NCBI GenBank assembly: GCA_024644725.1
Contig: JAHEHE010000001.1
Location: 25,257 to 89,256 of the forward strand
DNA length: 64,000 bases
Reading direction: 5' to 3'
Source of the DNA: Flavobacteriaceae bacterium
Lineage (GTDB): Bacteria > Bacteroidota > Bacteroidia > Flavobacteriales > Flavobacteriaceae
The notes under the pieces are model-generated. The model was not told the origin of the DNA, made no database searches, and saw only the letters and a program-made list of their open reading frames with translations. Each line of letters opens with the position of its first letter. Position 1 is the stretch's first letter. Shown here one piece after another: positions 24,809-32,506 of the stretch. The position numbers were made by a program, and so were the translations under genes.

Positions 24809-25309
24809 TCATTTGAGTGCCTCCAGTGCGGCCTCATAATTTGGCTCCTGTGCAATTTCTGGAACCTGCTCGGTATAGGCCACGATCCCCTCTTCATCGA
24901 TAACGACGATGGCACGGGAGTGCAAGCCCTTCATAGGTCCATTTTTAATGGTTACCCCGTAGCGTCTGCCAAATTTACCCTTCATGAAATCGGACATCGT
25001 AATGACGTTCTCGATTCCTTCAGCCGCACAAAACCGGGAGTGGGCAAAGGGCAAATCCTTGGACACATTTATAATGACCGTATTGTCAAGTCCGGCAGCC
25101 GCTTCATTGAATTTGCGCATCGAAGCCGCACAGATACCAGTGTCAATGCTGGGAGTGATATTCAGAAGAACCTTCTTGCCTTTGAAATCTTTCAGTTTTC
25201 CGGTGCTGAGATCCGTTTTGACCAATTTGAACTTGGGAGCCTTCTTTCCTATTTTGGGAAGTTTGCCGATGGTTTTGATTGGATTGCCTTTGAGTGTTAT
25301 TTTTGCCAT
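24809..25309 (-). CDS. tpx: Thiol peroxidase
   Basis: Tpx is an atypical two-cysteine peroxiredoxin that reduces peroxides with thioredoxin. The 166-residue protein shows NPIKTIGKLPKIGKKAPKF, the catalytic-cysteine region TPSIDTGICAASMRKFNEAA and the resolving-cysteine segment DLPFAHSRFCAAEGIENV. The usual 'SVDTPVCATS' motif is changed to SIDTGICAAS, but the peroxidatic cysteine and its threonine-equivalent context remain. It is the first gene of the long minus-strand cluster and has a TAAATTTG element upstream. Confidence 0.92.
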   Translation of the reverse strand: MAKITLKGNPIKTIGKLPKIGKKAPKFKLVKTDLSTGKLKDFKGKKVLLNITPSIDTGICAASMRKFNEAAAGLDNTVIINVSKDLPFAHSRFCAAEGIENVITMSDFMKGKFGRRYGVTIKNGPMKGLHSRAIVVIDEEGIVAYTEQVPEIAQEPNYEAALEALK

Positions 25310-25338
25310 GTTTGTCTTTAATTGATATTATACTCCTT

Positions 25339-25346
25339 CAAATTTA
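25339..25346 (-). promoter_or_regulatory. -7 promoter element of tpx and the downstream cluster
   Basis: TAAATTTG on the minus strand matches the consensus, about 30 bases before the tpx ATG. A GAAGGAG purine run follows it and could act as ribosome binding site. Confidence 0.55.
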
Positions 25347-25387
25347 CGGAAAATAAAAACTACGCAGAGGTCCGTTGTTGGTTTCCT

Positions 25388-26776
25388 TTACAAATGAATC
25401 ACCTCGTCATAAGCAGCTGCTACAGCTTCCATGACAGCCTCACTCATGGTGGGGTGAGGGTGAATCGCCTTGAGCACTTCATGGCCCGTTGTTTCAAGCT
25501 TTCGACCCAGGACGGCTTCAGCGATCATATCGGTCACACCTGCTCCAATCATATGGCAGCCGAGCCATTCCCCGTATTTCGCATCGAAAATAACCTTCAC
25601 GAATCCTTCGGAAGCCCCGGCAGCTTTGGCCTTTCCGGATGCTGAGAACGGGAATTTTCCGATCTTCAGATCATATCCTTCTTCCTTGGCCTGCTTTTCG
25701 GTCAATCCTACACTGGCAATTTCCGGAGTCGCATAAGTACATCCGGGAATGTTCCCGTAATCGATGGGCTCCGGGTTGAGGCCTGCGATCTTCTCCACGC
25801 AGGTAATACCTTCGGCAGAAGCCACGTGGGCCAGAGCCGGTCCGGGAACGACATCACCTATGGCGTAATATCCGGGCAGGTTCGTCTGGTAAAAATCATT
25901 GACGAGGATTTTATCTTTGTCTGTCACGATACCCACATCTTCGAGGCCCAAATTCTCAATATTGGACTTGATACCAACCGCAGAAAGCACAATATCAGCT
26001 TCAACGGTGGTTTCTCCTTTCTTCGTATCCACTGTGGCTACCACCCCTTTGCCCGAGGTGTCAACTTTCGTTACGCTGGATGAGGTCATTACCTTGATTC
26101 CCGATTTTTTAAGGGAACGCTCAAATTGCTTCGAGATCTCTTCATCTTCCAGTGGAACCACATTGGGTAGGAATTCAATGATCGTCACCTGGGTGCCCAT
26201 TGTATTGTAAAAATGAGCGAATTCTACTCCAATCGCGCCTGAGCCCACTACGATCATGCTTTTCGGCTGCTTTGGCAATGTCATGGCCTTGCGGTATCCA
26301 ATCACCTTTTCACCATCAATGGGTAGAAAAGGCAGTTCCCTTGAACGGGCACCCGTAGCAATAATCACATGATCTGCACTGTATTCGGTTACTTTGCCAT
26401 CGGCATCGGTAACATCCACTTTCTTTCCGGCCTTGACCTTCCCATTGCCTTCGAGGATGTCGATTTTATTCTTTTTCATCAGAAACTGAACCCCTTTGCT
26501 CATGGATTCAGCGACACCCCGGCTTCGTTTGATCACGGCGCTGAAGTCCTTATCGATTTCCTTCGCTTTGAGCCCGTAGCTGTCAACATGTTTCAAATAG
26601 TCATAGACCTGGGCGCTTTTGAGGAGTGCCTTGGTCGGTATGCATCCCCAGTTGAGGCAAATTCCACCCAATTCTTCTCGTTCAACAACGGCTGTCTTAA
26701 AGCCCAATTGCGAGGCCCTGATGGCGGTTACATATCCCCCCGGACCACTACCGATAATGATGATGTCGTATTTCAT
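25388..26776 (-). CDS. lpdA: Dihydrolipoyl dehydrogenase
   Basis: E3 reoxidises dihydrolipoamide in the 2-oxoacid dehydrogenase complexes and the glycine cleavage system. The 462-residue flavoprotein has the FAD motif IIGSGPGGYVTAIRA, the redox-disulfide motif GGICLNWGCIPTKALL, the NAD motif VVGSGAIGVEFAHF, YYAIGDVVPGPALAHVASAEG and the C-terminal HPHPTMSEAV with the catalytic histidine. The length is typical. It lies 59 bases after the LolCE-type permease, with its own promoter element. Confidence 0.96.
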   Translation of the reverse strand: MKYDIIIIGSGPGGYVTAIRASQLGFKTAVVEREELGGICLNWGCIPTKALLKSAQVYDYLKHVDSYGLKAKEIDKDFSAVIKRSRGVAESMSKGVQFLMKKNKIDILEGNGKVKAGKKVDVTDADGKVTEYSADHVIIATGARSRELPFLPIDGEKVIGYRKAMTLPKQPKSMIVVGSGAIGVEFAHFYNTMGTQVTIIEFLPNVVPLEDEEISKQFERSLKKSGIKVMTSSSVTKVDTSGKGVVATVDTKKGETTVEADIVLSAVGIKSNIENLGLEDVGIVTDKDKILVNDFYQTNLPGYYAIGDVVPGPALAHVASAEGITCVEKIAGLNPEPIDYGNIPGCTYATPEIASVGLTEKQAKEEGYDLKIGKFPFSASGKAKAAGASEGFVKVIFDAKYGEWLGCHMIGAGVTDMIAEAVLGRKLETTGHEVLKAIHPHPTMSEAVMEAVAAAYDEVIHL

Positions 26777-26830
26777 TTATTATAGAATTATTTTCTTGTT
26801 GCAGCAAAATCGCTCCTTGATTTCGGACTG

Positions 26831-26838
26831 CAAATTTA
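26831..26838 (-). promoter_or_regulatory. -7 promoter element of lpdA
   Basis: TAAATTTG on the minus strand overlaps the stop codon region of the upstream permease gene and would give a leader of about 50 nt to lpdA. Confidence 0.45.
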
Positions 26839-28071
26839 ATCAAATTTTATTGCTTTTACCGGACTTATTTTGCTGACAATGTATGAGGGTATCAACAGCA
26901 TGAGCAGGCATAGCAAAAGGGTTCCCACATTGATAAGCACCCAGGCCGGAACACTGATATAAACCGGAGCCTCATTCACATAGTACGTTTCGGGATTCAG
27001 GCGTATCACCCCAAAATACTTCTGGATCAGGAGCAGGCCCAATCCGACCAGGTTCCCCCAGAACAGTCCCTTGCCGATCAGGTAAGCGGCGTTGTACAGA
27101 AAAATCCGGCGAATGCTCCAGTTCTGGTTTCCAAGTGCCTTGAGCACCCCAATCATCTGGGTCCGCTCGAGAATAAGAACGAGCAGCGCTGTAATCATAT
27201 TGATCCCTGCGATCAGGATCATGACCCCAATGATCACAACAATGTTGGTATCGAAAAGGCTCAGCCATTCGAAGATGGCCGGGTATTTCTCAGCTGTGGT
27301 AAGGGCGTTTAGGGTCGGATCGATGGAACGATAGACCTCGGCGCCTGTATTTCGAAGACGATCAAAATCGTGAATGAAGACTTCAAATCCGCCGACCTGG
27401 TCTTTGTCCCATTTATTGATTCTCTGTATGTGTCGAATGTCTCCGATGATGAAAGTCTCGTCAAATTCCTCGAATCCGGAATCGAAGATGCCAACGACCT
27501 CGAATTTTCGAGAATTTGGAGCCAGGTTCGGATCGTCTTTCACAAAAAACATGTGAAAAATGTCTCCCGTCTCAAGTCGCAGGCGACCTGCCGTTTTATT
27601 CGAGAGTAGCACTTCATTTGAAAGCTCCTCGTCAAACCGGGGTACTCTCCCGCGTTTCAAGTAGGATTTGAAAAAGGACCAGTCGTAGTCTTTGTCAACA
27701 CCCTTGAGGACGATCCCTTCAAATTCGTTGGGAGTCCTTATGATCCCTGCTTTGGTGGCAAAAACCTGTACTTTTTTTACGTTGGGGACGCCTTCGAATT
27801 CGGGATAGAAATCCTGGTTCCGCGATACCGGTGTAACCGTGACTTTGGAATTGTTCGCATCGTAGTGACTGATCTGAATATCCCCGTTGAATCCCGAAAT
27901 CTTCTCCTTGATCTTTTTCTGGAGTCCAACTCCGGTGGCAACCGAGAAGAGCATGACTGCGATGCCAATGGCAATGGCGAGAATGGAAATACGGATGATC
28001 GGAGAGGAAACGCTATTTTTGTATCGCTTGGAAGCAATGATCCGTTTGGCAATAAACAATTCGTAGTTCAA
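26836..28071 (-). CDS. FtsX-like ABC transporter permease (LolC/LolE type)
   Basis: The 411-residue inner-membrane protein has one N-terminal membrane segment (IRISILAIAIGIAVMLFSVATGVGL), a large periplasmic MacB-type domain, and three C-terminal membrane segments (VVIIGVMILIAGINMITALLVLILERT, then MIGVLKALGNQNWSIRRIFLYNAAYLIGKG). That is the topology of LolC/LolE permeases that release lipoproteins to LolA. The ATPase gene is not adjacent. The YkgJ-like gene lies 56 bases upstream on the same strand. Confidence 0.87.
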   Translation of the reverse strand: MNYELFIAKRIIASKRYKNSVSSPIIRISILAIAIGIAVMLFSVATGVGLQKKIKEKISGFNGDIQISHYDANNSKVTVTPVSRNQDFYPEFEGVPNVKKVQVFATKAGIIRTPNEFEGIVLKGVDKDYDWSFFKSYLKRGRVPRFDEELSNEVLLSNKTAGRLRLETGDIFHMFFVKDDPNLAPNSRKFEVVGIFDSGFEEFDETFIIGDIRHIQRINKWDKDQVGGFEVFIHDFDRLRNTGAEVYRSIDPTLNALTTAEKYPAIFEWLSLFDTNIVVIIGVMILIAGINMITALLVLILERTQMIGVLKALGNQNWSIRRIFLYNAAYLIGKGLFWGNLVGLGLLLIQKYFGVIRLNPETYYVNEAPVYISVPAWVLINVGTLLLCLLMLLIPSYIVSKISPVKAIKFD

Positions 28072-28127
28072 CTTTCTTCTCTGCTAAATCCGACCAAAAA
28101 TACATATTTAATCGGATTTAAAGTGAA

Positions 28128-28634
28128 TCAAAGCGGAAGTCGTTTTTTGAGATTTTCGACGATGTTGAAGGCAGCCGGACAGATTTCTGTGTTTTTCAAA
28201 GTCAGATCGGTGATTTGAATGAATTTTTTTCGATCGGTGTGTGGGTATTCCCTGCAAGCCTTGGGGCGCGATTCGTAGATGAAACAGGCATTGTCATTCC
28301 CCAGAAAAGGACAGGGGGCCTGTTTGAGAACCATGAAATCATCCTCATCCCTTCGCAAATACTGACTTATAAAGCTGGGCTCTTTCAACTTGAGAACCCG
28401 TGCGATGCGACTTATGTCCTTGTCCGTGAAAATAGGACTCGTCGTTTTGCAGCAGTTGCCGCAACTCAGGCAATCTGTCTGGGCGAATTCTTCCTCGTGA
28501 AGCTCCTGTACAATGAGGTCAAGACGCTTTCTGGGCTTTTTCTTGAGCTTGTTGAAATACTTTTTGCTTTCGGCTCTTTTTTCCAAAGCTTTTTGAGGAA
28601 GATCCTTTAATAAATTTTCTATGGATGAAGACAT
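28128..28634 (-). CDS. YkgJ-family zinc/iron-chelating cysteine-cluster protein
   Basis: The 168-residue cytoplasmic protein has the cysteine-cluster pattern of the YkgJ family: CLSCGNCCKTTSPIF, then CPFLGNDNACFIYESRPKACREYP, with FTDKDISRIARVL between. These cysteines are predicted to bind a metal; no enzymatic role is established for the family. It diverges from argS and is upstream of the LolCE-type permease. Confidence 0.88.
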   Translation of the reverse strand: MSSSIENLLKDLPQKALEKRAESKKYFNKLKKKPRKRLDLIVQELHEEEFAQTDCLSCGNCCKTTSPIFTDKDISRIARVLKLKEPSFISQYLRRDEDDFMVLKQAPCPFLGNDNACFIYESRPKACREYPHTDRKKFIQITDLTLKNTEICPAAFNIVENLKKRLPL

Positions 28635-28639
28635 ACGTT

Positions 28640-28647
28640 CAAAAGTA
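28640..28647 (-). promoter_or_regulatory. -7 promoter element of the YkgJ-family gene
   Basis: TACTTTTG on the minus strand matches TAnnTTTG and ends five bases before the ATG at 28634, again implying a very short leader. Confidence 0.45.
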
Positions 28648-28679
28648 AAACATCTTGAAAGAAATCACGGGAAAATAAT

Positions 28680-28687
28680 TAATTTTG
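28680..28687 (+). promoter_or_regulatory. -7 promoter element of argS
   Basis: TAATTTTG matches TAnnTTTG, with a TTG 22 bases upstream (28655-28657) as a -33 element. It predicts a leader of about 20 nt before the GTG start. Confidence 0.55.
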
Positions 28688-28709
28688 CCGCTCATTAAAA
28701 CAATTTCAG

Positions 28710-30485
28710 GTGATCCACAGCATTTTAGATCCGATAGTAAAAAAAGGCTTGAAAAGCATCTATGACGTAGAAATCGAGACCCTGGAATTCCAGGAAACGC
28801 GTAAAGACTTTGAAGGCGATGTGACTTTAGTGGTTTTTCCTCTGTTGCGGCAGATCAAAGGAAATCCTGCCATGATCGCTGAGACCATCGGAAATTACCT
28901 CCTTGAAACTTCGGAGTTGGTTTCAGGGTTCAACGTGATTAAGGGGTTTCTTAACCTGGTGATTACAGACGAGTACTATCTGAATTATTTCAATGCCCTG
29001 GAAAAAAATGAAAATTTTGGAAGGATCGAACCTGCCCCGGACGGGGATGCCATAATGGTCGAATATTCCTCCCCAAATACGAACAAACCATTGCATTTAG
29101 GGCATATACGTAATAACCTTCTCGGCTATTCGGTGTCTGAAATTCTGGCTGCTTCAGGTAAAAAGGTCTACAAGACTCAGATTATCAACGATCGAGGGAT
29201 CCATATCTGCAAAAGCATGGTGGCCTGGCAGCACTTTGGAAACGGAGAAACTCCAGAAAGCACCGGCCTCAAGGGAGATAAACTGGTGGGCAACTACTAC
29301 GTCCGTTACGACCAGGAATTCAAGAATCAGGTAAAGACATTGATTCAGGAAGGGCTGGACCCCGAGGAAGCGGCCAAACAGGCACCCATTCTGCTTGAAG
29401 CCCAGGAAATGCTGAGAAAATGGGAGTCGGGAGATCCGGAAACGGTGGCACTCTGGAAAATGATGAATCATTGGGTTTACGAGGGCTTTGACGAAACTTA
29501 TGAGGCCCTGGGAGTCGATTTTGACACGAAGTATTACGAAAGTGACACCTACCTTTTGGGGAAGGAGTTTGTCGCCGATGGTCTCGAGAAAGGAATTTTC
29601 TACCGGAAAGAGGACGGATCCGTTTGGATCGATCTCACCGAAGAGGGCCTGGATGAGAAGATCGTGCTCAGAGCGGATGGAACAGCTGTTTACATGACCC
29701 AGGATATCGGAACGGCCATTCAAAGGATCGCTGACTTTCCCGACATCAACGGACTGGTATACACGGTTGGAAACGAACAGGACTATCATTTCAAAGTGCT
29801 CTTTCTGATTTTGAAGAAAATGGGCTTTGAATGGGCACAAAACCTGCATCACCTTTCTTATGGCATGGTGGATCTGCCTGAAGGAAAGATGAAATCAAGG
29901 GAAGGAACGGTTGTTGACGCTGATGACCTGATGACAGAGATGACCAACACGGCCAGAGACATTTCTCGTGAACTGGGCAAGCTCGATGGCTACTCGGAAG
30001 TGGAGAAAGAGGAGCTGTATCGCATCATTGGTCTCGGCGCACTCAAATATTACATTTTGAAGGTGGATCCGAAAAAGAGGATTCTTTTTGATCCGAAGGA
30101 GTCGATAGATTTTAACGGCAACACAGGCCCTTTCATTCAGTACACCTATGCCCGGATCCAGTCCATTTTGAGAAAGGCTGACTTTGACTACAGTGCGCCC
30201 GCAGAGAACCTGAGTCTCGATCCGAAAGAAAAGGACCTGATCAAGCTTTTGGAAGGGTTCCCTACATTGCTTCAAACAGCCGCCAAAAGCCTGAGTCCTG
30301 CACTGATCGCCAATTATACCTATGACCTTGTGAAAGCCTATAATTCCTTTTACCAAACGGTTCCGATTCTCGGGGTAACAAATGATCTGGAGAAGAGGTT
30401 CCGGGTGCAGCTTTCTGAGGCGATTGGCTTTGCCATCCAGTCGGCCTGTTCCCTTCTGGGCATCGAAGTTCCATCCCGTATGTAA
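28710..30485 (+). CDS. argS: Arginine--tRNA ligase
   Basis: ArgRS charges tRNA-Arg. The 591-residue class I synthetase has the N-terminal additional domain, VEYSSPNTNKPLHLGHIRNN with the HIGH-type motif, the SEQ-like NGLVYTVGNEQDYHF region, GMVDLPEGKMKSREGTVV in the KMSKS position, and a C-terminal DALR anticodon domain beginning near IQYTYARIQSIL. Translation starts at GTG 28710; no in-frame ATG is nearby, and the family N terminus fits. Confidence 0.95.
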   Translation: MIHSILDPIVKKGLKSIYDVEIETLEFQETRKDFEGDVTLVVFPLLRQIKGNPAMIAETIGNYLLETSELVSGFNVIKGFLNLVITDEYYLNYFNALEKNENFGRIEPAPDGDAIMVEYSSPNTNKPLHLGHIRNNLLGYSVSEILAASGKKVYKTQIINDRGIHICKSMVAWQHFGNGETPESTGLKGDKLVGNYYVRYDQEFKNQVKTLIQEGLDPEEAAKQAPILLEAQEMLRKWESGDPETVALWKMMNHWVYEGFDETYEALGVDFDTKYYESDTYLLGKEFVADGLEKGIFYRKEDGSVWIDLTEEGLDEKIVLRADGTAVYMTQDIGTAIQRIADFPDINGLVYTVGNEQDYHFKVLFLILKKMGFEWAQNLHHLSYGMVDLPEGKMKSREGTVVDADDLMTEMTNTARDISRELGKLDGYSEVEKEELYRIIGLGALKYYILKVDPKKRILFDPKESIDFNGNTGPFIQYTYARIQSILRKADFDYSAPAENLSLDPKEKDLIKLLEGFPTLLQTAAKSLSPALIANYTYDLVKAYNSFYQTVPILGVTNDLEKRFRVQLSEAIGFAIQSACSLLGIEVPSRM

Positions 30486-30515
30486 CCCAATTGTCAGAGG
30501 TTCAAAGGGAGACTC

Positions 30516-30547
30516 TTTTGTCAAATGGCGGGAATTCGATACCTTAG
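30516..30547 (+). promoter_or_regulatory. Promoter of the DUF4468 gene
   Basis: TTTTG (30516-30520) and TACCTTAG (30540-30547, one mismatch to TAnnTTTG) are separated by 19 bases, the usual Bacteroidota spacing. The start codon follows 57 bases later. Confidence 0.45.
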
Positions 30548-30603
30548 TAGGCTCAATTCTCTAAAATACACGCCTTACAAGTGCGTTTTTTTAAGTTTAT
30601 GTT

Positions 30604-31134
30604 ATGATGAAAAGAAAAGTAATTATCCCCCTCTTCTTACTTTTATCATTTTATATGAGTCAGGCCCAGCTGATCATGATTGATGGTGAGACCGGTGAGT
30701 TCAAATACGAAGAGGTCGTCCAGACAGCCGGCATGTCGAAGGGTGAAATTCAGGAAAGAGCGAAACGTTGGTTGAGCGAATACTACGTCTCCGAAGATTC
30801 GGTTCATGTAGACTCTGCAGGCATCAACAGGCTTTGCTCGAACAAAATCAAATGGATCCTGATCAAAAAAGGAATTGACATTGAAGTCTTTTTCGATGTC
30901 GACATCAAATTCAAAGACGGCAAATACAAATACGCGTTCTCTGATTTCAGAGAGGGTAAAATGGTGAGAGGCGAATTGCAGAGCATGAGCCTGAAGACTT
31001 ACATCGAAAGATTTCCTCAAGCCTACCACATTGGAATTGAAGAACCTATCGACAGTGAGATTACCAAGGCCATCAACAGCTTGAAATACTTTGTCACCCA
31101 TGGGGCGATGGAAAAACCGGAAGAAGACTGGTAG
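30604..31134 (+). CDS. Secreted DUF4468 (TBP-like fold) domain protein
   Basis: The 176-residue product has a signal peptide (KRKVIIPLFLLLSFYMSQAQ) followed by a mature domain with YEEVVQTAGMSKGEIQERAKRWLSEYY, a central beta pattern and FKDGKYKYAFSDF. That matches my memory of DUF4468, a Bacteroidota periplasmic or surface domain of unknown function. ATG 30604 is followed at once by a second ATG. The gene is convergent with murF, seven bases apart. Confidence 0.72.
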   Translation: MMKRKVIIPLFLLLSFYMSQAQLIMIDGETGEFKYEEVVQTAGMSKGEIQERAKRWLSEYYVSEDSVHVDSAGINRLCSNKIKWILIKKGIDIEVFFDVDIKFKDGKYKYAFSDFREGKMVRGELQSMSLKTYIERFPQAYHIGIEEPIDSEITKAINSLKYFVTHGAMEKPEEDW

Positions 31135-31141
31135 TTAATTG

Positions 31142-32437
31142 TTAGAGAAGTTCCAGAACCCGTTCCAGGGCCATACCCCGCGAAGCTTTTATCAAAAACG
31201 TAGTGTTTTCAAAATCAAGAGCGGCAAAGTGATCCGCAAAGTCCTCGTATTTTGGAAAAAACTTTACACGATCGCTTTCAAGGGCCACTTCAGCGAAATT
31301 CTCACCTATTAAATAGATCGCATCCACGTTTGTGGAATCGATGAGCTCGGCTATTTTTTGATGCTCCATGGCGCTGTCTGCACCCACCTCGAACATATCG
31401 CCCAGGACAGCGACTTTTTTCTTGGCTTCCAGTCCTTTTAAATTCGCAATGGCCGCCTCCATGCTGTTGGGGTTCGCATTGTAAGCGTCCAGGATAATCG
31501 TACTCGAACCCCTTTGAATCACCTGGGATCGGTTGTTTGAAGGTCGATACGATTCGATTCCTTTCGCTATATCCTCCATGTTAACCTCAAAGTACTTTCC
31601 AACGCAGGCTGCCGCCGCCATATTCTGATAATTGTAGGCTCCGATCAAATCGCTCCTGATCTCTCGGCCTTCGAACCCCATCCTAACAAAAGGATCTGCG
31701 TCGATGAATCGAACATTACAACCCGGGTCATCGGCTCCTGACTCTTTCACATTGCCAATGACATAACGTTTCATGGATGCTGTCCGTTCCATCTGAACCG
31801 GGTCAGGAGCATTGACAAAAACAGTTTTATCATGTGCGGCCAGGTGCCTGTACATTTCCGTTTTTCCTTCGATGACACCCTGCAGGCTGCCGAACCCTTC
31901 CAGGTGAACCCTGCCAAAATTCGTTATGTAACCGTAATCCGGATAGGCGATATCGCACAGCGCGGCTATCTCACCGGGATTATTGGCCCCCATCTCCACC
32001 ACACCGATCTCAGTTGACTCATCCATCTGAAGAAGTGTCAGGGGTACCCCGATGTGATTGTTGTAATTTCCTTGCGTGGCCCAGCATCTGTATTTTTGGC
32101 TCAACACGCCATAGATCAATTCTTTTGTTGTGGTTTTCCCGTTGCTGCCGGTCAGTGCCAGGATAGGAACCCCCAGCTTTCGGCGGTGATACGTTGCGAG
32201 ATTCTGAAGCGTCTTGAGCGCATCATCGACCAGGATCATTCGGTCATCTGTTTTGAACTTCTCATCGTCAATCACGGCATAAGCGGCTCCTTTGTCAAGG
32301 GCATCACTGGCGTAAACATTACCATTGAAATTACCGCCCTTGAGCGAAAAGTAAATGGAATCCTCGACATTGAGTCTTGTGTCTTTGACCACTTTGGGAT
32401 GCGCGCAAAACAAGGAGTAAAGGTCTTCTATTCTCAT
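31142..32437 (-). CDS. murF: UDP-N-acetylmuramoyl-tripeptide--D-alanyl-D-alanine ligase
   Basis: MurF adds D-Ala-D-Ala to complete the peptidoglycan pentapeptide precursor. The 431-residue Mur ligase has the ATP motif LALTGSNGKTTTKELI, WATQGNYNNHIGVPLTLL, EMGANNPGEIA, TNFGRVHLEGFGS and LDAYNANPNSMEAAI, all expected. ATG 32437 (MRIEDLYSLF) is chosen; the track's upstream extension runs through the hairpin behind gldJ. A terminator-like hairpin lies 11 bases before this start, so expression from gldJ would need read-through. Confidence 0.95.
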   Translation of the reverse strand: MRIEDLYSLFCAHPKVVKDTRLNVEDSIYFSLKGGNFNGNVYASDALDKGAAYAVIDDEKFKTDDRMILVDDALKTLQNLATYHRRKLGVPILALTGSNGKTTTKELIYGVLSQKYRCWATQGNYNNHIGVPLTLLQMDESTEIGVVEMGANNPGEIAALCDIAYPDYGYITNFGRVHLEGFGSLQGVIEGKTEMYRHLAAHDKTVFVNAPDPVQMERTASMKRYVIGNVKESGADDPGCNVRFIDADPFVRMGFEGREIRSDLIGAYNYQNMAAAACVGKYFEVNMEDIAKGIESYRPSNNRSQVIQRGSSTIILDAYNANPNSMEAAIANLKGLEAKKKVAVLGDMFEVGADSAMEHQKIAELIDSTNVDAIYLIGENFAEVALESDRVKFFPKYEDFADHFAALDFENTTFLIKASRGMALERVLELL

Positions 32438-32448
32438 GGGATAAATGT

Positions 32449-32482
32449 AAAAAAAAGCTCCGTATCGTTTGGATACGGAGCT
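32449..32482 (-). terminator. Intrinsic terminator or attenuator between gldJ and murF
   Basis: On the minus strand a perfect 11-bp stem (AGCTCCGTATC / GATACGGAGCT, loop of five) is followed by a run of eight T. It starts about 25 bases after the gldJ stop and ends 11 bases before the murF ATG. Confidence 0.8.
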
Positions 32483-32506
32483 CAATTTATTTTGACTCTG
32501 AGAGAT

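Noticed and set aside
30571-30596. Possible terminator after argS
   Set aside because: Only a four-base stem (ACGC/GCGT) with a nine-base loop before T7. It is too weak to call, and it lies downstream of a promoter-like pair for the next gene.
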